From assembly GCA_031412335.1 (NCBI GenBank), contig JANOCT010000004.1, positions 5,181-69,180 of the forward strand: a stretch of DNA of 64,000 nt, in the 5' to 3' direction. Shown in pieces: positions 25,281-34,797 of the stretch (the stretch's first letter is position 1; each line of letters begins with the position of its first letter). This DNA is from JBBQYA01 sp031412335. GTDB lineage: Bacteria; Bacteroidota; Bacteroidia; Sphingobacteriales; Sphingobacteriaceae. The position numbers and the translations under genes are program-made. A model generated the notes under the pieces. It was not told the origin of the DNA, ran no database searches, and saw only the letters and a list, made by a program, of their open reading frames with translations.

Positions 25281-26861
25281 TCATTTCGCAATCACAAATT
25301 TCTGTGTAGCGCTTTTATACCCACTCCTATACAATTGCAATAAATAAATCCCATTCGCATAGTTGGAAACATCAAATGTTGGTATCTCTGATAAATTGAT
25401 AATACGCTGTTCAAGCAGTTTGCCAGTAAAATCAAAAAAGGTGATTACATCTCCATCTTGTAACTCGCCAGAAATAGTTACTTCATCTTGTGCCGGATTT
25501 GGATAGGCCTTAAAAGTTAAGGTATTAAAAACCTCATACTCCACGATACCCACCGAACCACAACCCGCAACCAAACAACCATTGCTGTCAAGTTTTAAGA
25601 GCCAAGCTGATTGTTGAAAATTAGGCGTATTGTGTACAGCATCTCCTACAATTAAATATCCTCCATCGCTGGTTTGAATGAAATCATAAATTCTTTCAGT
25701 CGTTGTATTAACCGCAATAGAATCATTATACCAATCATATCGTTTTGTCCATAATAAATTGCCCTGACTATCCAATCGCATGAATTGAGCATATTGTTTT
25801 GGTGTGTTAAATTCGATTTCGCCATCGAATATTATCAAATCACCATTTTTTAATTCAAAAACTTTCGATCCTGCACTATAATAAAATGAATTTACTGTCT
25901 TCGTCCAAATGGTATCTCCATCAAAAGGATCAAGCTTTACTAACCAGGTATAAGTTTTATTGAGAAAGCCATTTGTGTCTATACTACTTGCTTTTAATCC
26001 ACATGCTAAAATATTCCCATCTTTTAGATATGTCGAATTATTTAAATGCTCTTTTAAGCCAACCTGACCGTAATATTTTTGCCAAATAATACTTCCTACA
26101 CTATCAACTTTCACCATATAACCATCATGACTAGCACCAGACCCATCGATAGATTTAAATCCTGTTAAGATCATCTCATTATTATTGTTGAGAAGTATAT
26201 CTAAGAAACCTTCAAAACGATTAGAAAATACTTGATTAAATGATTGCGAGTTTTGCAAAATCCCATTTGTATCTATGGATAAATAAGCAGCTCGAAATCT
26301 GGTATCAAAAATAATTTGAGAATCATAAACAATGTTATAAACCATATTTATTCTTCCGTTAACAAAAGTTAAATTTGGCAAATCGAGCACATACCTGCTC
26401 CCAAAATCATAAGTTTTATACCAAATTAAATTTCCAATTGTATCGTATTTGGCTAATATGGGGTCAATGGTATAACCTCTAAACTGAGTAAAATCTGGCT
26501 TATAAATTGTACCTGAAATATAAAAATAGTCCCCTCCTTTTATTATATCAGTAAATCCGAAATTATAAAAACCACTATCAATTAAATTTAATTTCTTCTT
26601 AAGAAGTATATTTCCAGATTTATCAGTAACTAAAAAAAGTCCTCTTATACCAATATATGGATTAGTAGAAACTACACCAACAGAATACAATTTAGAATTA
26701 ACTTCTGTTGTAGACTGAAAACTTAAACTTATATTACTGTCAGAATACAAATTGTTAAAAGTTATTAATTGGGAAAATGCTTCGACTGTAAATAAATTAA
26801 AAAGTAAGATAAAACAAATGTTTCCAAAGTTCTTTCTTTTGTGCGAGATATTAATTTTCAT
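25281..26861 (-). CDS. Secreted protein with T9SS type A sorting domain
   Basis: The 526-residue protein has a signal peptide near residues 12-31 (ending AFSQ). The body (about 40-430) consists of repeated short strands with aspartates and tryptophans such as 'GNLIWYKTYDFG', 'GSIIWQKYYGQVG', 'GNLLWTKRYDW' and 'GYLIVGDAVHN'; the pattern is a delta-60 / beta-propeller-like repeat, seven or so blades. The C-terminus (about 450-526) is a T9SS type A sorting domain: 'FKAYPNPAQDEVTI', 'GDVITFFDFTGKLL', 'YANGIYLLQLYR', 'QKFVIAK'. It is exported through T9SS and probably cell-surface bound. The specific role is unknown. Confidence 0.85.
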   Translation of the reverse strand: MKINISHKRKNFGNICFILLFNLFTVEAFSQLITFNNLYSDSNISLSFQSTTEVNSKLYSVGVVSTNPYIGIRGLFLVTDKSGNILLKKKLNLIDSGFYNFGFTDIIKGGDYFYISGTIYKPDFTQFRGYTIDPILAKYDTIGNLIWYKTYDFGSRYVLDLPNLTFVNGRINMVYNIVYDSQIIFDTRFRAAYLSIDTNGILQNSQSFNQVFSNRFEGFLDILLNNNNEMILTGFKSIDGSGASHDGYMVKVDSVGSIIWQKYYGQVGLKEHLNNSTYLKDGNILACGLKASSIDTNGFLNKTYTWLVKLDPFDGDTIWTKTVNSFYYSAGSKVFELKNGDLIIFDGEIEFNTPKQYAQFMRLDSQGNLLWTKRYDWYNDSIAVNTTTERIYDFIQTSDGGYLIVGDAVHNTPNFQQSAWLLKLDSNGCLVAGCGSVGIVEYEVFNTLTFKAYPNPAQDEVTISGELQDGDVITFFDFTGKLLEQRIINLSEIPTFDVSNYANGIYLLQLYRSGYKSATQKFVIAK

Positions 26862-27094
26862 AATTAAATTGTAGTTATTTGCTTAAACTTAAATTTTTAT
26901 TCAATAGTAAATCAAAAATTATTTAATGAGATTCTGTTTTTATTTTAAATACTAGTAGCTCTAAAAATGAATTCTACCTAATCAAAATTTAGATTGAAAT
27001 TAGGACTTTATCTTTAAAGTTTATAATATAATTACATTTTCTAATACTGAAACAATTAATTAGCTAATTTCTGTAATACCTCAAAGCTCATAAA

Positions 27095-27973
27095 TCACAA
27101 AACCTCCCCTACATGCTTCTTTATATTCACAGCCATTTTGTGCATTGGCAAATCATTATCATCCGTACCAAAGGGATCCTCAATTTCTTCCGCTACCAGC
27201 TCCATACTGCCTAATACATAAAACACGAAAGCCACCAAGGGCGCCACGTAATAGCCGAGGGTGAACACGTAGCCAAAAGGCAAGGTCATGATGTAAACAA
27301 AAATAAACTTTTTGATAAAAGCACTGTACGATTGCGGCATGGGCGTATTTTTAATTCGTTCGCAAGCGCCGCAAATATCGGTAAAGGAGCTCAGTTCGCC
27401 GTTTAGTACAATGAGTTGATCGCCGGTCAATTTGCCATTTTTGTACAGATTGTTTACCCTCATCATCATGAGGCCGGCTATTTGGTTGGGTACATGTTTT
27501 TCGGTATCAATGCTTTTTAGTTCGGGGTGCTCCTGCTCGTCGAGGGCGAGGCGAGTAGTTTCTGATTGCAAATGCGTTTTGAGCGCATCAGCATAGAGCG
27601 GTATCGTTTTCCGGAAAAAAGATCGGCTAACTTCTTCGTCAGCACCCAGCATTACATTCAGTTTCAAAGCCAGGTTGCGGCTATTGTTCACCAGCGAACC
27701 CCAAAGTTTGCGCCCCTCCCACCAGCGGTCATATGCTGTATTGGTTCTGAAAACTAATAAAATAGAAATGGCAAAACCTAATAGCTGATGCAAAGTAGGA
27801 ATATTTCTGACCCAACTTTTTTCGCTTAGATGCAGAATTTCAATTTCTACCCATGCCACCAACAAAGAATACACGATAACAAATAAAATTAAGGGTGCTA
27901 ACCTTCGGGCGGTATCTGCACTAGTAAAGTGGGTAAGAGATTTTAGCCAGGCTTTGTTATTATAAACTTGCAT
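27095..27973 (-). CDS. Bestrophin-like anion channel (UPF0187)
   Basis: The 292-residue membrane protein matches bacterial bestrophins: 'LGFAISILLVFRTNTAYDRWWEGRKLWGSLVNNSRNLAL' (shown here in family order: FRTN, AYDRWWEGR, LWG), a long helical middle, then 'LPFGYVFTLGYYVAPLVAFVFYVLGSMELVAEEIEDPFG' ending with the typical E-D-P-F-G tail that binds cations at the neck. It forms pentameric anion (or cation) channels. The frame is open to 28054, but the ATG at 27971-27973 (MQVYNNKAW) fits the family. The gene is clearly richer in G+C than its neighbours. Confidence 0.9.
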   Translation of the reverse strand: MQVYNNKAWLKSLTHFTSADTARRLAPLILFVIVYSLLVAWVEIEILHLSEKSWVRNIPTLHQLLGFAISILLVFRTNTAYDRWWEGRKLWGSLVNNSRNLALKLNVMLGADEEVSRSFFRKTIPLYADALKTHLQSETTRLALDEQEHPELKSIDTEKHVPNQIAGLMMMRVNNLYKNGKLTGDQLIVLNGELSSFTDICGACERIKNTPMPQSYSAFIKKFIFVYIMTLPFGYVFTLGYYVAPLVAFVFYVLGSMELVAEEIEDPFGTDDNDLPMHKMAVNIKKHVGEVL

Positions 27974-28143
27974 AGGTTTTTTAAAGATTGTCAAAAGGGT
28001 AAATGTAAAGGATTTTGCAGGAAACGATATGCTATTGTATTTATAATGAATCAAAAATGAATAAAACCATTTATAACGTTCATTATATGCAAAACGTAAG
28101 GTTCAAACCTTGGACTTTGAAGTGCACGATAATTGAACACCAT

Positions 28144-28212
28144 AAATACGTATTTCACCGTATTTACACATCAAATATTTTTATTGAAATTGCGCCCACT
28201 GTAAACGTTTAC
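28144..28212 (+). promoter_or_regulatory. Two perfect 12-base palindromes upstream of the T9SS type B gene
   Basis: aaatacgtattt (28144-28155), followed by a second cgtattt nine bases on, and gtaaacgtttac (28201-28212), 48 bases before the ATG at 28260. The second has the central-CpG form of LacI-family operators (GTAAACGTTTAC). Both lie in the 286-base divergent region between the bestrophin-like gene and the T9SS gene; nothing else is evident there. The binding protein is unknown. Confidence 0.4.
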
Positions 28213-28259
28213 CCAATTAGCAGCGTACTGAAAACTGAAACGCTCCTTTAACCAAATTT

Positions 28260-31244
28260 ATGAAACCAATTTTACCTACAAGGCTCTTAGTTTTCCTCCT
28301 TACTTTTTTCATTAATGCTTCATTATTCGCCCAAAACCAAAACAATCAATGGCGGTTAGGTAATGGTGCTTCTATTGATTTTAATGTAACTCCACCAGTT
28401 TCTGTAGCAATTAACCAAATGACTACTCAAGAAGGTGTGGCATCCATAGCCGATGAGACTACTGGTGCCTTGTTATTCTATACCGATGGCTTAACTGTTT
28501 GGAACGCTAATGATCAAATAATGCCAAATGGCACTGGTCTATTAGGTGGTATTTTAATGAAATCTTCAACAACTGGCGCAGTTATCGTTCCTAAACCTTT
28601 TAGTGCAGGTATCTACTATATCATAACTATTGATGAGCAATCTTCTGGTTCTGGTATTTATTATAATGAAGTGGATATGAGTTTAAATGGGGGCCTGGGA
28701 GATATCGTTGCTGGGAAGAAAAATATTTTTTTATATGCAACTGGTTCAGAAAAATTGCATGCTGTGCCAACTTCAGATGCCTGCGGGTTTTGGTTAGTCT
28801 CACATGACAATCCTGGTAACACATTCTTTTCATTTAAGATAATATCAACCGGTATACAGACCACCCCAGTTTTAAGTACAGTTGGTGGTTCGCATGGAAA
28901 TGGATCTGGACATTTAAAAATAAACCGACAAGGCAATAAATTGGCTATCGGTAATTTTCTAGATTCTAATGTAGAATTATATGATTTCAATAATTCCACT
29001 GGCGTAATTTCCAATCCTGTAATTTGGGATTTCATCTCAACTAATCCTAATATTTATGGGGTTGAATTCTCTACCAATGGTTCTAATTTATATATTTCAA
29101 ATTTCCAAAGTGTTTATCAGTTTGATATTACTTCGGGTGTGGCAGCAACCATTCAGGCAACCTCTACCATTGTTTCTATTGGGATACCACCATTAAACGG
29201 ACCAACCACTTTACAATTAGGTCCAGATGGTAAAATCTATGTTGCATCCTTAGGACAAATAGATGTTATTAATTTCCCAAACTCTGTTGGTACCGCATGT
29301 GGTTATCAACAAAATGCCATTCCATTAATAGCAGGATCAGCTGGCTGGGGACTTCCGCAATTTATTTACAACGTTGCTTCTATTCCGACTGATAATAAAA
29401 TTTTAGCTACGGATACTTGTTTTGGAAATTCAACTACTTTAACGGTTTCTAAAATTACAAATGTGGTAAGCCTAGTTTGGAATTTTGACGATCCTGCCTC
29501 TGGTGCAAACAATATAGCCGTTGGCTCTGCACCTCAACACTTATTTACTAAGGCGGATACTTTTCAAGTTTCCGTACTAATCAATTATCCTTGTGTTTCT
29601 TATACACTTACTCAGGATGTTATAATAGCCAATTGCCCTGTTCCAAGTATTACAAAAATTAAAATACTAGGCGATACTTGTGATGAAAATGCAGTAATCA
29701 GCCTTCAGGCAGAGGGAGTTTCAAGTTCACCCTATTTCTTTTGGAATTTTGATGACCCAACAAATACACCTAATGATACCATAACCATAACTGGTGCAAG
29801 TCCAGTTTCATTCCCAACCTATACTTTTTCTTCACCAGGAGTTTATAATGTTTGTGTTTCTTTTCAGGAACCAGGTTTTCCGGTTTCTCAAGTTTGCCGA
29901 ACCATCAGAATTGGACTTTGTTGTCCACCACCTATTCCCAGCATTACTAATATAGATGTCTGTGATAATTTACTTCCATATATTTTTAATGGAAATTCTT
30001 ACACAGCAACAGGAAGCTATAATGTAAACTTGCTAAATTCTGCAGGTTGCGATTCTATCGCTACGTTAAATTTAACAGTAAAGCCAACAAAAACAAGTAA
30101 TACTAGTGTAACTATTTGTTCTAATCTGGCTCCTTATAGTTGGAACGGGAATTCCTATTCATCATCTGGTACTTATAATTTTACATCCGTAAGTTCAAAT
30201 GGCTGCGATTCTGTTGCTTCTTTAGAATTAACAGTAAATGCAACAACTTCAAGTATTACAAATGATACTACTTGCAGCAATAATCCTCCTTACGTTTGGA
30301 ATGGGATTTCATACAGCACGGCTGGCACCTATTCAATAACATTTATTAATAGTAAAGGATGCGATTCTGTAGCAACATTAAATCTGACTATTAATAATCC
30401 AACATCAAGCATTACCAATCTTAACATTTGCGGTAGCCAATTACCTTTTAATTGGAATGGAATTGACTATTTCAATGCTGGAACATATACAACAACATTG
30501 GTATCAACTGGCGGTTGCGATTCTGTTGCCACTTTAAATTTAGCAGTTATTAATAGCTCAAGTAGCACCACAATAGAAACTATTTGTCCGAAAAATCTCC
30601 CTTTAATTTGGAATGGAGTTCCTTATAATTTTCCCGGATCATATAGTATTATTTTAATCAATGCTGCAGGATGTGATTCAGTAGCAACTTTGGAATTGTT
30701 GCCATATCAACGTGAAGTTAGAGGAGGCGGTCCTGTAGAAAGGTGTATTAATGATCCAGGGATTTTTTACATAAAATCTGACTCACCTTTTGTATCTATT
30801 CTATGGGATTTTGGTGACCCAAACAGTTTAGGAAATAATACCTCAAATCTTGATTCTTTAACCCATTTATTTACATCAGTTGGAGAATATCAAGTAAGTG
30901 TTAAAGCTGAGTTTAATTGCTCATCTTTTCAACAAAACTACACGGTCACCATAAAAAACTGTAATGAATGTACACTCTATATACCCGATGCCTTTTCTCC
31001 AAACAACGACAATATAAACGACACGTTTCTTCCAACTGTAAGCTGCGTCCCAGAAACCTATGTATTTTCTATTTTCAATCGTTGGGGTCAATTAATTTAC
31101 CTAAGCAAGGAAGTTGAAAAGCCTTGGGACGGAAAATCTAGCGGAATTGATGCACAGGATGGAATTTATATTTATCAAATCAATTATAAATTTCCGGGAG
31201 AACAAGCGAAAAGCAAACGAGGCACGGTAGTTTTAATTAAATAG
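28260..31244 (+). CDS. Large T9SS type B (gliding-motility C-terminal) repeat protein
   Basis: The 994-residue secreted protein has a signal peptide (1-25, ending LFAQ). Residues about 30-375 form a WD40/propeller-like region beginning 'QWRLGNGASIDFN' and containing 'GALLFYTDGLTVWNA' and 'LQLGPDGKIYVAS'. PKD-like domains lie at about 380-460 and 470-555 ('WNFDDPAS', 'YTFSSPGVYNVCVSF'). Five tandem repeats of about 52 residues follow (563-822), each with a Cys, 'W-N-G-x-x-Y', 'G-T/S-Y' and 'GCDSVATLNL'. Another PKD-like segment then leads to the C-terminal type B sorting domain (about 905-994: 'IPDAFSPNNDNINDTFLP', 'IFNRWGQLIY', 'PWDGKSSG'). Proteins of this kind are surface adhesins or structural proteins. 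A terminator follows at 31295. Confidence 0.88.
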   Translation: MKPILPTRLLVFLLTFFINASLFAQNQNNQWRLGNGASIDFNVTPPVSVAINQMTTQEGVASIADETTGALLFYTDGLTVWNANDQIMPNGTGLLGGILMKSSTTGAVIVPKPFSAGIYYIITIDEQSSGSGIYYNEVDMSLNGGLGDIVAGKKNIFLYATGSEKLHAVPTSDACGFWLVSHDNPGNTFFSFKIISTGIQTTPVLSTVGGSHGNGSGHLKINRQGNKLAIGNFLDSNVELYDFNNSTGVISNPVIWDFISTNPNIYGVEFSTNGSNLYISNFQSVYQFDITSGVAATIQATSTIVSIGIPPLNGPTTLQLGPDGKIYVASLGQIDVINFPNSVGTACGYQQNAIPLIAGSAGWGLPQFIYNVASIPTDNKILATDTCFGNSTTLTVSKITNVVSLVWNFDDPASGANNIAVGSAPQHLFTKADTFQVSVLINYPCVSYTLTQDVIIANCPVPSITKIKILGDTCDENAVISLQAEGVSSSPYFFWNFDDPTNTPNDTITITGASPVSFPTYTFSSPGVYNVCVSFQEPGFPVSQVCRTIRIGLCCPPPIPSITNIDVCDNLLPYIFNGNSYTATGSYNVNLLNSAGCDSIATLNLTVKPTKTSNTSVTICSNLAPYSWNGNSYSSSGTYNFTSVSSNGCDSVASLELTVNATTSSITNDTTCSNNPPYVWNGISYSTAGTYSITFINSKGCDSVATLNLTINNPTSSITNLNICGSQLPFNWNGIDYFNAGTYTTTLVSTGGCDSVATLNLAVINSSSSTTIETICPKNLPLIWNGVPYNFPGSYSIILINAAGCDSVATLELLPYQREVRGGGPVERCINDPGIFYIKSDSPFVSILWDFGDPNSLGNNTSNLDSLTHLFTSVGEYQVSVKAEFNCSSFQQNYTVTIKNCNECTLYIPDAFSPNNDNINDTFLPTVSCVPETYVFSIFNRWGQLIYLSKEVEKPWDGKSSGIDAQDGIYIYQINYKFPGEQAKSKRGTVVLIK

Positions 31245-31294
31245 TTCGGATTTAGGTTTTCTAAACCAAACTTTTTAAAGTAGTTTTTAACCTT

Positions 31295-31323
31295 AAGCGC
31301 AATGCATCCCATTGCCCTTTTTT
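31295..31323 (+). terminator. Probable rho-independent terminator
   Basis: Stem aagcgcaatg / cattgccctt (one internal C-C mismatch) with a 5-base loop, followed by six T (31318-31323). It lies 51 bases past the stop of the T9SS type B gene. Confidence 0.75.
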
Positions 31324-31336
31324 GGTTTTTACATTC

Positions 31337-31359
31337 CAATCCTAAATCGATTAGGATTG
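31337..31359. other. Perfect inverted repeat in a 433-base gene-free stretch
   Basis: caatcctaa / ttaggattg with a 5-base loop (atcga) lies 14 bases after the terminator. It is not followed by a T-run, so it is probably not a terminator; it may be an operator or a transcript hairpin. The rest of the gap up to the gene at 31678 is very AT-rich with no coding frame that I can support, and presumably holds the promoter for that gene. Confidence 0.4.
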
Positions 31360-31677
31360 TTGGCTTTATCTTAAAATAAAAATTAGTAAAACCATAAAAT
31401 GAGAAAATATTATTTCGAAAAATAAAAAATTTCAAAAATATTTGGAAATAAAAAATACTTAGTGTTATTTGTACACATACTATTGAAGTAAGTTATAAGC
31501 CTTCAGATTGTAAAAGCATTTAACTAAAAAGCTATTTCGGTCTGAAACTATAATTTAAGAATAACAAATTTTGAGTGTTGAGAGTCTGATTTCAATAGGA
31601 TTACGTTTTAAGCGAATACAATTTCAAGTGGTTCAATCCATTTTATATATCTTAAAAATAACCTAAATTATCTCAAC

Positions 31678-34566
31678 ATGAATCAAACTCTTACGTACAA
31701 AAATTTTAGAAAGAAAACCCTTTATGGACTTTCATTTCTATCCTTATCATTATTTTCTTCAATAGCTTTTGCTCAAAATGCTCCCATTAACTTTGAAACC
31801 GGAGGAAATGGAGCAGCTTGGACTTGGACTGCTTTTGAAAACGGACCTTCAGGTGGACCTGTTCAAATTGTAGCAAATCCAAGTGCTACTGGGATCAATA
31901 CTTCTACTACCGTTGCAAAATTTACAACCGAAATTAACGGACAGCCTTTTGCAGGTTTTGAATCTCAACATGGAGCAGATATTGGCACTTTTACCTTATC
32001 AGCTTCTAATGCAATCGTAAAAATAATGGTTTACAAACCAGTTATTTCTGATGTGGGAATTAAGTTTGCTACTTCTACAAACGGTTCTACTGGAGAATTG
32101 AGAGTTGCGAATACGTTAATAAACCAATGGGAAGAACTAACCTTTGATTTCTCTACTAAAATTGGAGAAACCAACGATCAAATAATTTTCTTTTTAGATT
32201 TTCAAACTAGAACTACTCAAAACACTTGTTATTTTGACAATGTTACTTTTTCTGCTGTTACTGCTCCTACTATGCCAACCGTTAATGCACCAGTTCCAAC
32301 AAATCTGGCAGCGGATGTTATTTCATTATTTAGTAATGCATATACAAATGTTCCCGTAGATACTTGGAGAACACCATGGTCTAATGGAACATTAACAGAT
32401 TTGCAAATTGCTGGTAATGACGTGAAGCAATATACTAATTTAGATTTTGTAGGAATTGAAACGGTTGGACCTAATCAAATAAATGCAACTACCATGTTGA
32501 AATTCCATATTGATGCTTGGACACCAAATTTAACAGCTTTCAAAGTTAAGTTGGTAGATATTGGTGCTGATGGTGCATTTGGCGGTGGTGATGATAAAGA
32601 ACAAGAGTTAAGTTTCACACCAACGTTACTAGGTTGGAATAGTTATGACATTTTACTTTCAGACTTTACTAATTTAACTACAAGAGCAAATATTGCTCAA
32701 TTAATATTAGCTGGAAACCCAACAGGAACAGGAAATGTTTACATTGATAATGTTTATTTTCACAAAACTCCTTTTGTTAACCCAAATGTGCCAGCTGTAG
32801 CTGCTCCTACTCCAACAAACCTTGCAGCAGATGTTATTTCTTTATTTAGTAATGCTTATACAAATGTTGCCGTAGATACTTGGAGAACACCATGGTCTAA
32901 CGGTACATTAACAGATTTGCAAATTGCTGGTAATGATGTGAAGCAATATACCAATTTAGATTTTGTAGGGATTGAGACGGTTGGACCTAATCAAATAAAT
33001 GCAACTACTATGTTGAGTTTCCATATTGATGCCTGGACTCCAAATTTAACAACTTTCAGAGTCAAGTTGGTAGATATTGGTGCTGATGGAGCATTTGGTG
33101 GTGGTGATGATAAAGAACAAGAGTTGAGTTTCACACCAACGTTACTTGGTTGGAATAGTTATGATATTTTACTTTCTGACTTTACTAATTTAACTACAAG
33201 AGCAAATATTGCTCAATTAATATTAGCCGGAAACCCAACAGGAACAGGAAATGTTTACATTGATAATGTGTATTTTCACAAAACTCCTTTTGTTAACCCA
33301 AATGTGCCAGCTGTAGCTGCTCCTACTCCAACAAACCTTGCAGCGGATGTTATTTCATTATTTAGTAATGCATATACGAATGTAGCTGTAGATACTTGGA
33401 GAACACCATGGTCTAATGGAACATTAACAGATTTGCAAATTGCTGGTAATGATGTGAAGCAATATACCAATTTAGATTTTGTAGGGATTGAAACGGTTGG
33501 TCCTAATCAAATAAATGCAACTACCATGTTGAAATTCCATATTGATGCTTGGACACCAAATTTAACAGCTTTCAAAGTTAAGTTGGTAGATATTGGTGCT
33601 GATGGTGCATTTGGTGGTGGTGATGATAAAGAACAAGAGTTAAGTTTTACGCCAACGCTACTAGGTTGGAATAGCTATGATATTTCACTTTCAGACTTTA
33701 CTAATTTAACTACAAGAGCAAATATTGCTCAATTAATATTAGCTGGAAACCCAACAGGAACAGGAAATGTGTATATCGATAATGTGTATTTTCACAAATC
33801 TCCAGATCCTAATGTGCCTTCAACTGCAGCTCCAATTCCTACTGCTGCAGCAAATACAGTAATTTCATTATTTAGTAATACCTACACCAATGTTGCAGTT
33901 GATACGTGGAGAACACCATGGTCTAATGCTACATTAACTGATTTGCAAATTGCCGGAAACGATACAAAAAAATATACGGCTCTTGATTTCGTAGGGATAG
34001 AAACAGTTGGTCCAAATTTGATTGATGCAACCTTAATGACCAATTTTCACTTAGATGCTTGGACACCAAACATGACTACTTTCAGAATTAAATTAGTCGA
34101 CATAGGCGCAGATGCAGCATTTGGAGGTGGTGATGATAAAGAATTTGAAATTCCTTTTACCCCTGTTCTTAGTGGATGGAATACTTATAATATTTTATTG
34201 TCTGATTTTACAGGATTGACGACACGCCAACACATTGCTCAATTAATCTTATCTGGTTTGCCAACTGCAGCAGGTACTGTATTTATCGACAATGTTTATT
34301 TCAGTAGAAATGTTGTAGGTATAAATTCATTACAAAATAGTTTGGTTAAAATTTATCCAAATCCTGCTACAGATCAATTAATTATTGAAGCAAAAAATAA
34401 TGTTCAAAATGTAATTGTGTTAAATGTTTTAGGTCAAGAAGTTTTAACGATCAAGCCATTTATGCAAAAGGTAAATCTTAATATTTCTGAACTACCAACA
34501 GGAATTTATACAATAAAAGCTATTGTAGACGGTCAGAATTCAACAGCTAAGTTTATAAAAAACTAA
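31678..34566 (+). CDS. Secreted T9SS type A protein with four tandem 172-residue modules
   Basis: The 962-residue protein has a signal peptide (about 10-33, ending AFAQ). The N-terminal jelly-roll-like module (about 35-200) contains 'INFETGGNG', 'NPSATGINTS', 'INQWEELTFDFS' and 'CYFDNVTFS', shared with the protein at 44638-45942. Four tandem modules follow from about residue 213 to 880, each beginning 'VISLFSN' and containing 'VDTWRTPWSN', 'LDFVGIETVGPN', 'HIDAWTPN', 'LVDIGADGAFGGGDDKE' and 'VYIDNVYF'. A type A sorting domain ends the protein ('VKIYPNPATDQLIIE', 'LNVLGQEVL', 'PTGIYTIKA'). Such modules are found next to GH16 laminarinase domains in other Bacteroidota, so glycan binding is likely though unproven. 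No catalytic domain is present. Confidence 0.85.
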   Translation: MNQTLTYKNFRKKTLYGLSFLSLSLFSSIAFAQNAPINFETGGNGAAWTWTAFENGPSGGPVQIVANPSATGINTSTTVAKFTTEINGQPFAGFESQHGADIGTFTLSASNAIVKIMVYKPVISDVGIKFATSTNGSTGELRVANTLINQWEELTFDFSTKIGETNDQIIFFLDFQTRTTQNTCYFDNVTFSAVTAPTMPTVNAPVPTNLAADVISLFSNAYTNVPVDTWRTPWSNGTLTDLQIAGNDVKQYTNLDFVGIETVGPNQINATTMLKFHIDAWTPNLTAFKVKLVDIGADGAFGGGDDKEQELSFTPTLLGWNSYDILLSDFTNLTTRANIAQLILAGNPTGTGNVYIDNVYFHKTPFVNPNVPAVAAPTPTNLAADVISLFSNAYTNVAVDTWRTPWSNGTLTDLQIAGNDVKQYTNLDFVGIETVGPNQINATTMLSFHIDAWTPNLTTFRVKLVDIGADGAFGGGDDKEQELSFTPTLLGWNSYDILLSDFTNLTTRANIAQLILAGNPTGTGNVYIDNVYFHKTPFVNPNVPAVAAPTPTNLAADVISLFSNAYTNVAVDTWRTPWSNGTLTDLQIAGNDVKQYTNLDFVGIETVGPNQINATTMLKFHIDAWTPNLTAFKVKLVDIGADGAFGGGDDKEQELSFTPTLLGWNSYDISLSDFTNLTTRANIAQLILAGNPTGTGNVYIDNVYFHKSPDPNVPSTAAPIPTAAANTVISLFSNTYTNVAVDTWRTPWSNATLTDLQIAGNDTKKYTALDFVGIETVGPNLIDATLMTNFHLDAWTPNMTTFRIKLVDIGADAAFGGGDDKEFEIPFTPVLSGWNTYNILLSDFTGLTTRQHIAQLILSGLPTAAGTVFIDNVYFSRNVVGINSLQNSLVKIYPNPATDQLIIEAKNNVQNVIVLNVLGQEVLTIKPFMQKVNLNISELPTGIYTIKAIVDGQNSTAKFIKN
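32314..34320 (+). repeat. Four in-frame tandem repeats, period 516 bases
   Basis: Units start at 32314, 32830, 33346 and 33856. The first two steps are exactly 516 bases and the third is 510. Units 1, 2 and 3 are nearly identical at the nucleotide level over most of their length. Units 1 and 3 resemble each other most (both encode 'AFKVKLVDIG' where unit 2 has 'TFRVKLVDIG'), and unit 4 has diverged (for example 'ADAAFGGGDDKEFE'). The pattern indicates recent duplication or gene conversion inside the gene. Confidence 0.92.
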
Positions 34567-34572
34567 TTGTAA

Positions 34573-34598
34573 GGTAATTATGCTTTGTTATAATTGCC
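34573..34598 (+). other. Hairpin between the repeat-protein gene and the glycosidase operon
   Basis: ggtaattat / ataattgcc pair over nine bases (one G-U) around an 8-base loop, seven bases past the stop at 34566. No T-run follows, so it may be a processing or stabilising hairpin rather than a terminator. The rest of the 231-base gap is AT-rich leader. Confidence 0.35.
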
Positions 34599-34797
34599 AA
34601 GAATAAATTTCAATTTTTAAATAGTGTGTTTATGAGATATAGGTGATATGAAGAAATTCATATTGCCTATATTTATTTTTGAAATAAATACGGTTTTTTT
34701 ATTAAATTTATTTTTAATTAAAACCCAACCTGATTTTTTAAAATTTTCAATTTTTTACAGCACCAATAAACTGCATTTTAAATTTATTTACAGTTCA

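Noticed and set aside
32314..34320. Assembly artefact as explanation of the repeats
   Set aside because: The units differ at scattered positions and the fourth is clearly divergent, so a simple misassembly is not needed; collapse or expansion of copy number cannot be excluded without reads.
34648..34797. Fifty-residue N-terminal extension of the clan GH-A enzyme
   Set aside because: The segment is AT-rich leader without conservation signals; the signal peptide starts at the ATG at 34798.
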